Positions 1 through 7,738 are shown, numbered from the stretch's first letter. The stretch: 64,000 nucleotides of DNA from Eshraghiella crossota (GCF_025148445.1 NZ_CP102270.1:372001-436000), one strand, 5' to 3'. Translations and numbers: made by a program. Notes: a model not told the origin generated them from the sequence alone.

Positions 1-363
1 ATTGTATTTATCTTTCAAATCAATGATCTATCAGGAATTAAAATGTGTGATGAGGATATTGTTGTTATATTATCGAATCTTTTGAATAATGCAATAGAGG
101 CTTGTGAAAAGTGCTCAGGCAAAAAATTTATGAAAATGAAACTGGTTAAAGAGAAAGACAACATTATTATATCTGTAAAGAATACATATGATGGTAAACT
201 TAATATTAAAGATGGAGAAATACAGACCTCAAAGAAATATGAAATGGATGAGCATGGGGTTGGAATAAAAAATATAATTGAGGTTATAACAAAATATCAA
301 GGCTCTTATGCTATACGAAATGATAATAATGAGTTCTACTTCTCAGTTATATTGCCAAACTAA
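1..363 (+). CDS. AgrC-like sensor histidine kinase, C-terminal part (5' end outside window)
   Basis: The reading frame is open from base 1, so only the last 120 residues are present. They form a GHKL ATPase domain of the AgrC type: an N box (ILSNLLNNAIEAC) and a G box (HGVGIKNI), ending in a short beta strand (FYFSVILPN). In agr systems this kinase senses the extracellular cyclic peptide and phosphorylates a LytTR response regulator. The sensor membrane segments and the regulator must lie upstream of the window. AgrB and AgrD follow directly, which supports the assignment. The family is clear; the exact signal is inference. Confidence 0.8.
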   Translation: MVFIFQINDLSGIKMCDEDIVVILSNLLNNAIEACEKCSGKKFMKMKLVKEKDNIIISVKNTYDGKLNIKDGEIQTSKKYEMDEHGVGIKNIIEVITKYQGSYAIRNDNNEFYFSVILPN

Positions 364-379
364 GATGAACCTTAAAAAA

Positions 380-410
380 GTGATTTGCTGCAAGCAAATC
401 ACTTTTTTTT
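380..410 (+). terminator. Intrinsic terminator after the AgrC-like gene
   Basis: A 9-bp stem (GTGATTTGC / GCAAATCAC) with a 5-base loop is followed by eight T residues. It separates the kinase transcript from the agrB promoter. Confidence 0.85.
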
Positions 411-478
411 GTCATTTTCTGCAAAAAAAGGTCACTTTCTGCAATGGATATTGTTTTGTAAACAGATAAAGTTATACT
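411..478 (+). promoter_or_regulatory. agrB promoter with tandem LytTR-type repeats
   Basis: Two near-identical 12-mers, GTCATTTTCTGC (411-422) and GTCACTTTCTGC (431-442), start 20 bp apart, and a promoter follows: TTGTTT (451-456), 16 bp, TATACT (473-478). Paired direct repeats about two helical turns apart just upstream of a weak -35 are the hallmark of AgrA/LytTR binding sites. The same pair occurs at 4160-4191. That the AgrA homologue of this locus binds here is inference. Confidence 0.65.
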
Positions 479-500
479 TAATTTGGCAGGAGGCATAACT

Positions 501-1082
501 ATGATTGAAAAAATAGCTGATGATTTAATTGGTCAGATGACTGAAGCAAGGTTAATTGACAAAGAGATGGAAGCAAGATATGTTTATGTTTTTATCTGTT
601 GGATAGAGAAATTTATTACTGTTGGCAGTATTATCGTAATCAGTTTGATGTTTCACAAGCTGCTCCCAACTATATTTTTTCTTGTGTTTTTTTTAGAATT
701 AAGAAAGAGAACTGGCGGATATCATCTGGACAAGTTTTATAGATGTTATTTAGCATCCATTGTTTCTTATTTAGTTATCGTGATTATAAGTGAAAAATTG
801 TCAGAACATCCACAATGGTTATTTGCAATAGTACTACTTGCTATAACAGGGATAGGATTGATTGGTACAGCGAATCATCCTAATATGCACATGACATCAG
901 ATGAATTGATGGAATCGAAAAAATCTGCGAGGACTATTGTTTTACTTGAGGGGTGCATAATACTTGGCTGTGTTCTGTTAGATGCAGATATGGTTTACGT
1001 TAGTTATATGGCAATAGCTGTTATATTATGTGCAGCTTTGCTGTGTATAGCAAAAATTTTTAAACAGGAGGTGAAAGAATGA
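501..1082 (+). CDS. agrB: AgrB-like autoinducer-processing membrane protease
   Basis: AgrB cleaves the AgrD precursor in the membrane and helps form and export the thiolactone peptide. This 193-residue protein has several hydrophobic segments and the conserved catalytic region RKRTGGYH...C, giving the His and Cys of the AgrB cysteine-protease centre (about residues 70-80). The start chosen is the ATG at 501, preceded by GGCAGGAGG at 485-493; an upstream TTG at 483 overlaps that ribosome site. The stop overlaps the agrD start (ATGA). Expression is probably autoinduced through the repeats at 411-442. Confidence 0.88.
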   Translation: MIEKIADDLIGQMTEARLIDKEMEARYVYVFICWIEKFITVGSIIVISLMFHKLLPTIFFLVFFLELRKRTGGYHLDKFYRCYLASIVSYLVIVIISEKLSEHPQWLFAIVLLAITGIGLIGTANHPNMHMTSDELMESKKSARTIVLLEGCIILGCVLLDADMVYVSYMAIAVILCAALLCIAKIFKQEVKE

Positions 1083-1228
1083 AGAAGGTTAATAAGAAAG
1101 TGTTGAAGGTTGTAGAACATGTCATGAGAAATGAAGCTGTATATGGAATAGATAGATTCCCACCTGCATGCATGGGAATATTTCATCAGCCGAAACGTCC
1201 GATTATCCAGAAGAAAAGTGAAAGATAG
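1079..1228 (+). CDS. agrD: AgrD-like cyclic lactone autoinducer peptide precursor
   Basis: A 49-codon gene whose ATG overlaps the agrB stop; AGGAGGTG at the agrB end serves as its ribosome site. The product has a basic amphipathic N-terminus, then PPACMGIF followed by HQPKRP and a basic tail. This is the AgrD plan: a leader, a cysteine followed by a short hydrophobic stretch that becomes the thiolactone ring, and a C-terminal recognition segment with a conserved Q/E-P-K-x-P. The predicted ring is Cys-Met-Gly-Ile-Phe, closed on Phe. Ring size and the N-terminal cut site are inference. Confidence 0.85.
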   Translation: MKKVNKKVLKVVEHVMRNEAVYGIDRFPPACMGIFHQPKRPIIQKKSER

Positions 1229-1325
1229 TTAACTGGCGTGTTTTACTATTATATCTGTAGCCATAGATGCTATAGGAACTTAATTGTTTATTCCAAGATG
1301 ACAAGTATAAAAAGGAGGTACTGAT

Positions 1326-1862
1326 ATGTTAAAAAAAATTAAGAAAGTTATTGCATTTGCATTAGCATTGACTATGTTAATGGGTATGGGAACAATGGTG
1401 TCAGCAGCAGAAAAGGAGAGTAGTATTCCTGAATATTCTGAAACCAATGATGGTGGAATGACGGTGAATATTGCAGGAGATCAGGAAGGAACAATAGTTG
1501 AAGGCAGTGGTAATGAGGAAGGGATTAATCCGCTATGGTGGCCTGGAGATGGACCGGCTCCGCAGGTGACAAGCATTTCACTTTATAAATATGGCTGGCT
1601 TACAAATGGAAATTTTGGCGTTACGATCAAGGTATATGGATATGGCAGCGATACTACAACATTTGATGGAAGAAGTATTTCGTGGATACATCAGGAGCCA
1701 TTTATTATATCTGGTACAGGCGCAGATGGCTTCTATTATACATATGATTGTGGTCCGATTACGCAAGCGGGAAGTTATAGATTTAATACAACTTTCAGGT
1801 CAACAAACTTCCCTAATACTACACGTTCCTTTTCAACGGTATTCACGTTTAGTGCAAACTAA
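1326..1862 (+). CDS. Small secreted protein of unknown function
   Basis: The start at 1326 has a strong ribosome site (AAGGAGGT, 1312-1319). The 178-residue product begins with a classical signal peptide (KKIKK, hydrophobic core, cut near VSAAE). The mature part has an acidic segment, a WW-P motif (PLWWPGDGPAP), then a beta-rich, aromatic and Thr-rich region ending TVFTFSAN. No cysteines are needed for the fold and I do not recognise a family. It lies 98 bp after agrD, so it may belong to the agr regulon; that is inference. Confidence 0.7.
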   Translation: MLKKIKKVIAFALALTMLMGMGTMVSAAEKESSIPEYSETNDGGMTVNIAGDQEGTIVEGSGNEEGINPLWWPGDGPAPQVTSISLYKYGWLTNGNFGVTIKVYGYGSDTTTFDGRSISWIHQEPFIISGTGADGFYYTYDCGPITQAGSYRFNTTFRSTNFPNTTRSFSTVFTFSAN

Positions 1863-1914
1863 TATATGTTAATTCATATAAATAACATATTATAATGCGA
1901 ATGGAGGTGGTTAA

Positions 1915-2442
1915 ATGCGTATTGGTTCGGGAGTGCAGAGTGTATCTGAATTATTTGGAAAGCGACAAAACAATAGCAAAACATCTGTTAACGGAAATGA
2001 GGCATTTCCTCAGACATCAATGAAAGTGTATTTAAAGACGGATGATATGTTGTTTTCAGGCGGAAATGGAACCGGTCTTTCGTTTTATATTAAGTATGCA
2101 GAAGAGTCAACAGATGATAATCCTGTAGTGATAGCCAAAGGGATTGATGAAAATGGAAAAGAATTTGAAGAAAAGATTAATATTAACGATATTGATTTGA
2201 GAAATGCTTCTTATGTCGAAATGAGTGCTTTGGAGGCATATTATGATGTTGATAGGGGTAATAGTCTCAGCTCTTTTCCACAAGAAACTGGTCACATGGG
2301 ATTAAATGAAAGATGTGACCTTATATCCAGCTTTGAAAAGGTTATTCAGGATATGAACAAATTAGGAAAGTATGATTTGCAGATGTTTTATATGCGAAAT
2401 ATGAATACTTATCTAAATCTGGAAAGACAGAAAAAAGCATAA
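1915..2442 (+). CDS. Unknown cytoplasmic protein in the agr region
   Basis: 175 residues, no signal peptide, ribosome site GGAGGTGG just upstream of the ATG. The N-terminus is polar and probably disordered (MRIGSGVQSVSELFGKRQNN); the rest is mixed alpha/beta with a charged C-terminus. It sits between two secreted-protein genes. The N-terminal style (polar, Gly/Ser/Asn/Gln-rich before the domain) resembles the protein at 3187, but I could not align their domains. Function not recognised. Confidence 0.6.
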   Translation: MRIGSGVQSVSELFGKRQNNSKTSVNGNEAFPQTSMKVYLKTDDMLFSGGNGTGLSFYIKYAEESTDDNPVVIAKGIDENGKEFEEKININDIDLRNASYVEMSALEAYYDVDRGNSLSSFPQETGHMGLNERCDLISSFEKVIQDMNKLGKYDLQMFYMRNMNTYLNLERQKKA

Positions 2443-2507
2443 AGTTGTTTATAGATTCCTGTTGGAATGAAAATTTATACGATGTTAATTTGAAAGGAGA
2501 TTTTAAA

Positions 2508-3047
2508 ATGAAGAAAGTAAAAAGTTTAAAGGCGTTGGTGTTGAGTTTGATGTTATGTTTGGCAATGGGAACAACTGCGTTTGCAAGTGAAGTATCCACT
2601 CAGGGACAGGCTGCCCCTAATGCAAATAAGGCAGTAGAAGTAAGCGATTGTGGCGATTTGGACGTAGTACCTGCTTATGATGACGCCGTTGCTCTTGCAG
2701 ATACGATTCAGTATGATGCAAATAGAACCATTACAAGAAGCAATTCCAGAAGCGGTGTATTCAACGGAAATTATTATTACACCATTAATAACTCAAGCGT
2801 TACAAAGTTGTGCTTAAATGTTTATATGCCTAATGAAAGTGGAACAGATTATCTTCAGGGAACAATTACTCTTGTAGGAAATGACGGAACAAGTGCACCG
2901 GTACAAATTGCTAACTATTCAGGAGATTCATGGACACTGACATTTACAGGTGTTAAGGTAGGCGTTAGATACCATTTCCATTATGAGTTGTATTCTGTTG
3001 GGTCTTCGCAGGTAGGCTATATTGCTTCTGCTGCTTATGCACAATAA
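2508..3047 (+). CDS. Small secreted protein of unknown function
   Basis: The start at 2508 (MKKVKSLKALVLSLML) is preceded by GAAAGGAGA; a longer frame from TTG 2445 has no ribosome site. The 179-residue product has a signal peptide cut near AFAS-EVS, a short acidic linker and a beta-rich domain with repeated NYYYTINNSS-like and VGVRYHFHYEL segments. It resembles 1326 in size, secretion and composition but not clearly in sequence. It is the second secreted product of the agr region. Family not recognised. Confidence 0.7.
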   Translation: MKKVKSLKALVLSLMLCLAMGTTAFASEVSTQGQAAPNANKAVEVSDCGDLDVVPAYDDAVALADTIQYDANRTITRSNSRSGVFNGNYYYTINNSSVTKLCLNVYMPNESGTDYLQGTITLVGNDGTSAPVQIANYSGDSWTLTFTGVKVGVRYHFHYELYSVGSSQVGYIASAAYAQ

Positions 3048-3097
3048 TAGCTGCTTGAATATGGGATATTAAGCAAGCGCAACAGAATATTTTCATT

Positions 3098-3146
3098 GTA
3101 TGTTGCATTTTATAGCAATCTGGCATAAAGTGCAACATACTATAAT
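3098..3146. promoter_or_regulatory. Perfect 10-bp inverted repeat over a candidate promoter
   Basis: GTATGTTGCA (3098-3107) and TGCAACATAC (3131-3140) are exact inverted copies 23 bp apart, directly before TATAAT (3141-3146). No T-run follows, so this reads as an operator rather than a terminator. It lies upstream of the gene at 3187. Confidence 0.45.
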
Positions 3147-3186
3147 AAGAAAATTAGATTATATTGCTGCTGGAGGGATTATAAAT

Positions 3187-3873
3187 ATGGTAAATATGGT
3201 AAATACCGCTGTAAATAACAATATTTACGCAGGAAGAAAATCAGGTTCAAAATATAACCAATCAAAGGCTTTTCAACAAAAGGAAGTGTTAGAGACACCG
3301 GATGTTGCAGCAGTTAACAAATATGCAAATGTTCAAGAAATTTATGAGGCACTAAAGTGTAACGTGTCATGTAGAGGATATGAACAGGGGCAGGATGAAA
3401 TTGCTGAGAAAGAAATTCAAAATGATGAACCAGAAATAAGCAATGATTCCAGTGAAAAAATGACAGTATGGTATCAGGGTGTTCCTTTGGAAGAGTGGGC
3501 ATTAACTGATCCTAAATACACGGATTCAGAAACGGGAATTTCATGGTATATTAGAGATGGAAAATATCCGTATATGGTAGGTGAGGATGCAGAAAAGTTC
3601 CGAAAACTTTGTGAAGAATCCGGGGAGTTTGCGCTAAAGAAATTTGCGGAAATGACGGGATTAATACAGAAATTAGATGACAATACAGTAGCGTATGTGG
3701 GTGATAACGGAATTGCAGTTAAATCTAAAGATGGGAAAGAGATGTTTGTGGACACATCAGGCTTATCATATGATATTGTTATGGATATGTTCAGAAATTT
3801 GCCTAGAAATGGGAATTTTTTCAGCAATAAGTATTGGTCAGACAATATACAGAAAGCACAGGCTCGGAGCTGA
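3187..3873 (+). CDS. Unknown protein, 228 residues
   Basis: Start set at the ATG at 3187 because GGAGGG (3172-3177) is at the right distance; the frame is open further upstream but without a ribosome site. The N-terminal 70 residues are polar and repetitive (MVNMVNTAVNNN); the C-terminal part has a WYQGVPLEEWAL segment, a Trp/Tyr-rich stretch and a helical end. No signal peptide and no membrane segment. Function not recognised. It closes the first group of genes of the agr region; a two-way terminator follows about 95 bp later. Confidence 0.6.
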   Translation: MVNMVNTAVNNNIYAGRKSGSKYNQSKAFQQKEVLETPDVAAVNKYANVQEIYEALKCNVSCRGYEQGQDEIAEKEIQNDEPEISNDSSEKMTVWYQGVPLEEWALTDPKYTDSETGISWYIRDGKYPYMVGEDAEKFRKLCEESGEFALKKFAEMTGLIQKLDDNTVAYVGDNGIAVKSKDGKEMFVDTSGLSYDIVMDMFRNLPRNGNFFSNKYWSDNIQKAQARS

Positions 3874-3968
3874 TGATACGTTATATTGCAAGAGTGTGTA
3901 TGCTTGGACTCCGATAGGAGAAAGCAGATTGGTTCTGATTGACAGAAGAATCATATGATTTCATCATT

Positions 3969-4014
3969 AATTTGGCAGGCAATAATATTCAAATTATTGC
4001 CTGCTAAATTTTTA
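3969..4014. terminator. Bidirectional hairpin terminator
   Basis: An 18-bp stem (3969-3986 with 3993-4010, one G-T pair) around GGCAGGCAATAAT with a 6-base loop; T-rich DNA follows on the plus side. Confidence 0.65.
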
Positions 4015-4164
4015 CCAAAATTCTTCTAATACCGTTTTTAGACTAGGAAATATTGTTGAAAGCGTACTCTCAATATATTCTTTAGAGCAGAACTGTAGCT
4101 TTGAAATAGTATCAATGCTGTGTTTTTTACTTGATTTCTGAGTAATTTTTGTTCTGTTGGTCAT
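4012..4164 (-). CDS. Possible 50-residue ORF on the minus strand
   Basis: A minus-strand frame runs from an ATG at 4164 to a TAA right beside the two-way terminator, in an otherwise empty stretch (3874-4361). Its composition is protein-like (basic, Ser-rich N-terminus; KLQFCSKEYIES; ending EEFW). There is no ribosome site and the start lies inside the repeat at 4160-4171, so it may be spurious. Apart from this frame, the repeats and the terminator I see nothing else in 3874-4361. Confidence 0.25.
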   Translation of the reverse strand: MTNRTKITQKSSKKHSIDTISKLQFCSKEYIESTLSTIFPSLKTVLEEFW

Positions 4165-4228
4165 TTTCTGCAAAAACAGGTCACTTTCTGCATAGGATAT
4201 TTTCTTTTGCTTTGATTCCTGCTATTCT
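4160..4228 (+). promoter_or_regulatory. Second promoter with tandem LytTR-type repeats
   Basis: GTCATTTTCTGC (4160-4171) and GTCACTTTCTGC (4180-4191) are identical to the pair before agrB, with the same 20-bp period. A weak promoter follows in the same geometry: TTTCTT (4201-4206), 16 bp, TATTCT (4223-4228). This links the two genes at 4362 and 4632 to the agr circuit. A transcript from here would carry a leader of about 125 bases. Confidence 0.62.
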
Positions 4229-4361
4229 TAGAATATACAACAGATTGCTCTATATGGCACATTGAATACTGAGGAAAGGAGAAGTAAATATAATTATGAA
4301 TATGCTTATAGAATGATCTGCATATAACGACAAAATGATATTAAAATAGGGGGTGATTTTG

Positions 4362-4625
4362 ATGAAAGATTTTCATTTGAAGATTTTAGCTATAATAATG
4401 ATAATTTTTGGCATATTTGGTTTAAGTACGCTTCCGTTTCTTTCCATTATTGTCCAATATATTGACTCAATAACTGGATTTAGTTCAGGAAATGGATATC
4501 TTACCAATAACATGGATTATCTTTTTAAAAGTCCTCTTATTTATATTGGTGGCTTTTTTGTTTTTAGTATCATTTTGGCAATTATTTATCTGGTTTATAG
4601 TTTTTTTAAAGCAAAGCGGGGGTGA
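4362..4625 (+). CDS. Small membrane protein with two transmembrane segments
   Basis: 87 residues starting at the ATG at 4362 after AGGGGGTG; GTG 4353 lies within that ribosome site. Two hydrophobic segments (about residues 5-30 and 60-82) flank a Ser/Asn/Gly-rich loop, and the tail is basic (KAKRG). It is followed six bases later by the secreted protein at 4632, so the two are probably translated together. Possible roles are immunity or export partner of the secreted protein; this is a guess from context only. Confidence 0.6.
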   Translation: MKDFHLKILAIIMIIFGIFGLSTLPFLSIIVQYIDSITGFSSGNGYLTNNMDYLFKSPLIYIGGFFVFSIILAIIYLVYSFFKAKRG

Positions 4626-4631
4626 CTTCTA

Positions 4632-5246
4632 ATGAAAAAAATAATTAGTATGGTTTTAAGTTTTATATTGATTTTGGGGTGCTCGACAACAGCGTTTGCT
4701 GCGGAGACTCATAACTATGACACTGAAAATTTGCCTCATGATGGAGCTGATTATTTTGAAACGGAAATTAAAGCTGATGAGGAAAATGAAGAACGCATTT
4801 CTGATTTTGTTACCGTATATGGTTATCAATATACCAAAGGTAGTTTAAAAAGTGGTGCATGGAGAAATGGCACGAGTGGTGGTAGTTCTACATCTAGCGC
4901 AAAATTATCATTGAATTACACTCAAGATACTTCTTATAATATTTCCTTTAAAGCTTCAGTTTCCGGTGGATATACAAATGGTGGAACTATAGGAAGTGAG
5001 TTGGGTGTTACACTAGGTGCATCAAAATCATATTCTTTAGGTAGCGGATACTCCGTAACTGTTCCAAAAGGATCTCATTATTTAATCAAATATCGTCCTA
5101 TGTATTATACATATAAGGTCGTTGAGACAAAATATAAAGAAAGATATAATGAAGCATTAGGCGGCATGGAGAGATATGTGGTTGAAACAAAAACCTGCTA
5201 TGTAGACGTATTTTCGCACTGGGATTTTACACATGTAGCTAAGTAA
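4632..5246 (+). CDS. Secreted beta-rich protein under agr-type control
   Basis: 204 residues with a signal peptide cut near AFAAE (a Cys in the hydrophobic core, LILGCSTT, gives a weak lipobox alternative). After an acidic pro-like segment comes a long stretch of alternating polar and apolar residues rich in Ser, Thr and Gly (about residues 75-145), then VTVPKGSHYLIKYRP. Such amphipathic hairpin patterns followed by a V-P-K/P-G turn occur in aerolysin/ETX-type pore formers, but no family signature is firm. Cotranscribed with the membrane protein at 4362. Confidence 0.65.
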   Translation: MKKIISMVLSFILILGCSTTAFAAETHNYDTENLPHDGADYFETEIKADEENEERISDFVTVYGYQYTKGSLKSGAWRNGTSGGSSTSSAKLSLNYTQDTSYNISFKASVSGGYTNGGTIGSELGVTLGASKSYSLGSGYSVTVPKGSHYLIKYRPMYYTYKVVETKYKERYNEALGGMERYVVETKTCYVDVFSHWDFTHVAK

Positions 5247-5311
5247 AGGTGTATGTTACACTAAATAAAAGCAGGGAACTATCTATATCCATGCTTCAAA
5301 CTGGAGATAAA

Positions 5312-5336
5312 GCTCGTGGATCTGCCACGGGCTTTT
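5312..5336 (+). terminator. Intrinsic terminator after the secreted protein
   Basis: Stem GCTCGTGG / CCACGGGC with a 5-base loop and TTTTCT tail. Confidence 0.75.
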
Positions 5337-5506
5337 CTCATGTTGTTATATACATTTTGCTGAAATTTTAAATTTCAGTGTAAAAGTAGATTGGTGTTTA
5401 GAAGGAATATGCAAAGTATTACACGAAAATGTCAAAGGATTACAGTTTCCTAAAACCCATAATAATTTCTGATATAATGCGATAAGTCAGAAAGGATGAT
5501 GGGGCT

Positions 5507-5851
5507 ATGGGGAAAAGAGAGCACATATACGAAATTATTGCAGAGAATATCAGAAAAGAACGCAGAAGGCTTGGAATTACACAGGCAGAGCTTGCAGAAC
5601 GGGCAGATGTATCATTGGATACTATCAAAAGTGTTGAAAATGGCAGAAGGGCAATGAGTCTTGATACATATTTGAATATTGTTCATGCATTGGAGTCATC
5701 GCCTATGGTTTTGATGAGCCAGCAGCACCCAGAAAAACACATTGAGCGTTTTGCATTTATGATGAATCGATGTGACGAAAGAGAAATAGAATTTGCATTA
5801 CATATGATTGAACAAATATTAAGAGGACAGGAAGATTATCTGAGTGAATAG
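5507..5851 (+). CDS. XRE-family transcriptional regulator
   Basis: 114 residues. Residues 9-66 form a Cro/C1 helix-turn-helix (ENIRKERRRLGITQAELAERADVS..TIKSVENGRR). The C-terminal half is helical and has no recognised sensor domain. A TATAAT box at 5473-5478 and AAAGGATGATGGGG before the ATG give it its own transcript. It is the first of three XRE regulators in the control region of the integrative element. Target unknown. Confidence 0.85.
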   Translation: MGKREHIYEIIAENIRKERRRLGITQAELAERADVSLDTIKSVENGRRAMSLDTYLNIVHALESSPMVLMSQQHPEKHIERFAFMMNRCDEREIEFALHMIEQILRGQEDYLSE

Positions 5852-5875
5852 ACGGGTAGTTATCCTGTCCTTTGT

Positions 5876-6109
5876 CTATGACTCTTTTGCAAATTTTTCA
5901 GCGAGATGGTATATGATTTCTTCAATGGTGGGAGTATCATTTTCACATGGAAAGTCTGTCCAGAAGCGTTGCATTTTTGGATCAGGGCTTTTTAAAGCAA
6001 TGGAAACTGCCCGCCCAATTTCCTGTTGGACTTCTTCTTTTGTGATTCCTTCTTTTTCGGCAATGATTTCCAAATATTTATCAACAGAGTATGTGTTTTT
6101 ATCATTCAT
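5876..6109 (-). CDS. Small helical protein resembling a Spo0A C-terminal-like domain
   Basis: 77 residues on the minus strand, converging with 5507. The sequence has the pattern seen in small Lachnospiraceae proteins that automated annotation calls Spo0A C-terminal-domain proteins: VDKYLEIIAEKEGITKEEVQ, then SPDPKMQRFW, then PTIEEIIYHLA. AAAGGA lies about 15 bases before the start, which is rather far. Such genes are often carried by integrative elements. I know no tested function; the Spo0A link is from memory of annotations. Confidence 0.5.
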   Translation of the reverse strand: MNDKNTYSVDKYLEIIAEKEGITKEEVQQEIGRAVSIALKSPDPKMQRFWTDFPCENDTPTIEEIIYHLAEKFAKES

Positions 6110-6288
6110 AGTGTTGTTGTGAATCCTTTCTGAGAAGGGTATTTGCGGTCAAATTGTCAGGTGCTTGAATTGTCCCGGTTGAATACCATAAAAGTAAAAC
6201 AGATAATCCGTTCTATATTACATAATAACCTTGAGAGCTGTTTTCTATGCAGATTATGGCTATTTTCTATTCTATCATATACATACAG

Positions 6289-6310
6289 TATGGTGCATAC
6301 ACGCACCATA
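6289..6310. promoter_or_regulatory. Palindromic operator candidate
   Basis: TATGGTGC (6289-6296) and GCACCATA (6303-6310) form a perfect 8-bp inverted repeat with a 6-bp centre, about 50 bp before the XRE gene at 6358. Autoregulation by that protein is a reasonable guess. Confidence 0.4.
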
Positions 6311-6357
6311 TCATTATAGGACACTCTTGCGTAGAATACAAGGAGGAGGTCTTTGTA

Positions 6358-6570
6358 ATGATAGTATATGACAGGTTATGGATCACACTCAAGAAGAAAA
6401 ATATTAGCCAGTATGCACTAATTAAAGATTATGGAATAGATAAAGCACAGTTACAGCGATTGCGAAAGAATATGGTCGTAAAAACGGTAATCCTTAACAG
6501 ATTATGTTCCATACTTGATTGTAAGATAGAGGACATCATGGAGTTTGTGCCGGATGAGGATATTAAGTAA
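6358..6570 (+). CDS. Short XRE/Cro-type regulator
   Basis: 70 residues from the ATG at 6358, which has a very strong ribosome site (AAGGAGGAGGT). The protein is little more than a helix-turn-helix domain of the Cro/C1 class used by conjugative elements: IVYDRLWITLKKKNISQYAL, IDKAQLQRLRKN, and a conserved LNRLCSILDCKIEDIMEFVPD end. The longer frame from 6247 lacks a ribosome site. A strong terminator follows immediately, so the gene is monocistronic. Confidence 0.85.
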   Translation: MIVYDRLWITLKKKNISQYALIKDYGIDKAQLQRLRKNMVVKTVILNRLCSILDCKIEDIMEFVPDEDIK

Positions 6571-6617
6571 AGAGATATTTCCAAAATGTAATGAGAGTTT
6601 GGAAATATCTCTTTTTT
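6571..6617 (+). terminator. Strong intrinsic terminator
   Basis: A perfect 15-bp stem (6571-6585 with 6598-6612; AGAGATATTTCC core) with a 12-base loop and a T-run. Confidence 0.9.
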
Positions 6618-6762
6618 AATCCGCAAATATTTATATTCTTGGTATTAAGGTGTACAATATTCCACCTGAAATAGCTGGTTTAGTCACTCTTACAAAAGAT
6701 TCGCTTACGGTACAATGAATACAGCTTAAGCAAATATATAAGGTGCCGGAAAAGAGTGGAAG

Positions 6763-7086
6763 GTGTACTACGATATTGTTAATAGTGGAGAAAGAATAAA
6801 AGAGTTGCGTGCGGCAAGAAGAATGACAAGACAGCAGCTTGCCGAGCAGATTGGATTGTCAGTGGATGCTCTGCGGAAAATTGAAGCTGGTGTAAATGGA
6901 GCAAAAATAGATACGCTGATTAGTATTGCTGAATTGTTTCATATAACGTTGGATTATCTTGTGTGTGGGTGTGAAAGAAAGGCAGAAGTCGATGATCTGC
7001 TGGTTGGTCTGAAGGAGAAGGAAGTACAGTTTATCCGGAATATGGTATTAAATGCCGTTGACAATATGAAACTTCTGACAGAATAA
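6763..7086 (+). CDS. XRE-family transcriptional regulator (GTG start)
   Basis: 107 residues. Helix-turn-helix at residues 10-66 (GERIKELRAARRMTRQQLAEQIGLSVDALRKIEAG) followed by a short helical C-terminus. The GTG at 6763 is the only reasonable start; the upstream GAGTGGA is a mediocre ribosome site. It is third in the series of regulators before the recombination module and ends in its own terminator. Confidence 0.82.
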   Translation: MYYDIVNSGERIKELRAARRMTRQQLAEQIGLSVDALRKIEAGVNGAKIDTLISIAELFHITLDYLVCGCERKAEVDDLLVGLKEKEVQFIRNMVLNAVDNMKLLTE

Positions 7087-7090
7087 AAAA

Positions 7091-7129
7091 GTCGGATTGC
7101 ATTTTTGATAATGCAGTCCGGCTTTTTTT
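7091..7129 (+). terminator. Intrinsic terminator
   Basis: A 12-bp stem (GTCGGATTGCAT / ATGCAGTCCGGC) with G-T pairs, an 8-base loop and seven T residues. Confidence 0.88.
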
Positions 7130-7130
7130 A

Positions 7131-7738
7131 TAAGGATTTGGAACAGGTGGGAGTGTTACTCTTAGTTCAAAAGAGTGTCGGTTACTGTAGAAGATGCGTG
7201 GTGTCAGTTATACTTTGTTCAGGTTCTGAGAAAAGAGCCGTTGAATATTGAAAACAGAATAGGACACGCATATCCCACGAGCTTATATCGCCTTGTCTAT
7301 GACAGGGTGGCAGAATCCCATTTCGTGCGATGACTATCCTCAGAGCTGTAGCCGATTATGAGAAACGTAACAGCAGGAGCCTTTAAGGATAAGAGCAGAG
7401 GGTTGTGCCTACCGGGTTAGCAGCCGGAGGTAATGAGATAATAAGTGCACCTGAATTTCAGCAAAACGCATTTTCAGAGAGTGGCTACTTTCGTAAGTCC
7501 AGATGGGCAGGAAACTACGAAGTGATTGTGGCTGGCAAAGGATATGTTACCCGATACGGGGATGGTTAAGAAACCGGGAAGATAGTATTTTATCTTCCCA
7601 CACAAACTGATTTGCAGTAACCAGCAGACAACAACGGGGCTTATAAGTACAGAGAGCATTGGCAGGTCAGTTTATGTGAGGAGATAAAGTGTGCACAGGA
7701 TATCAAATCAAAATAAAAACAGGAATGGAGATTTTAAA
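7131..7738 (+). other. Long gene-free stretch, possibly decayed element genes
   Basis: No intact gene. Short coding-like pieces appear in shifting frames: about 38 codons near 7205-7335 (containing AYPTSLYRLVYDRVAES), about 17 codons near 7331-7384 (ILRAVADYEKRNSRS), and a 19-codon piece near 7515-7570 (NYEVIVAGKGYVTRYGDG). There is also a 9-bp hairpin (GGGAAGATA / TATCTTCCC, 7576-7599) without a T-run. It could be frameshifted remains of a conjugative-element gene or a structured RNA; I cannot decide. Confidence 0.35.
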
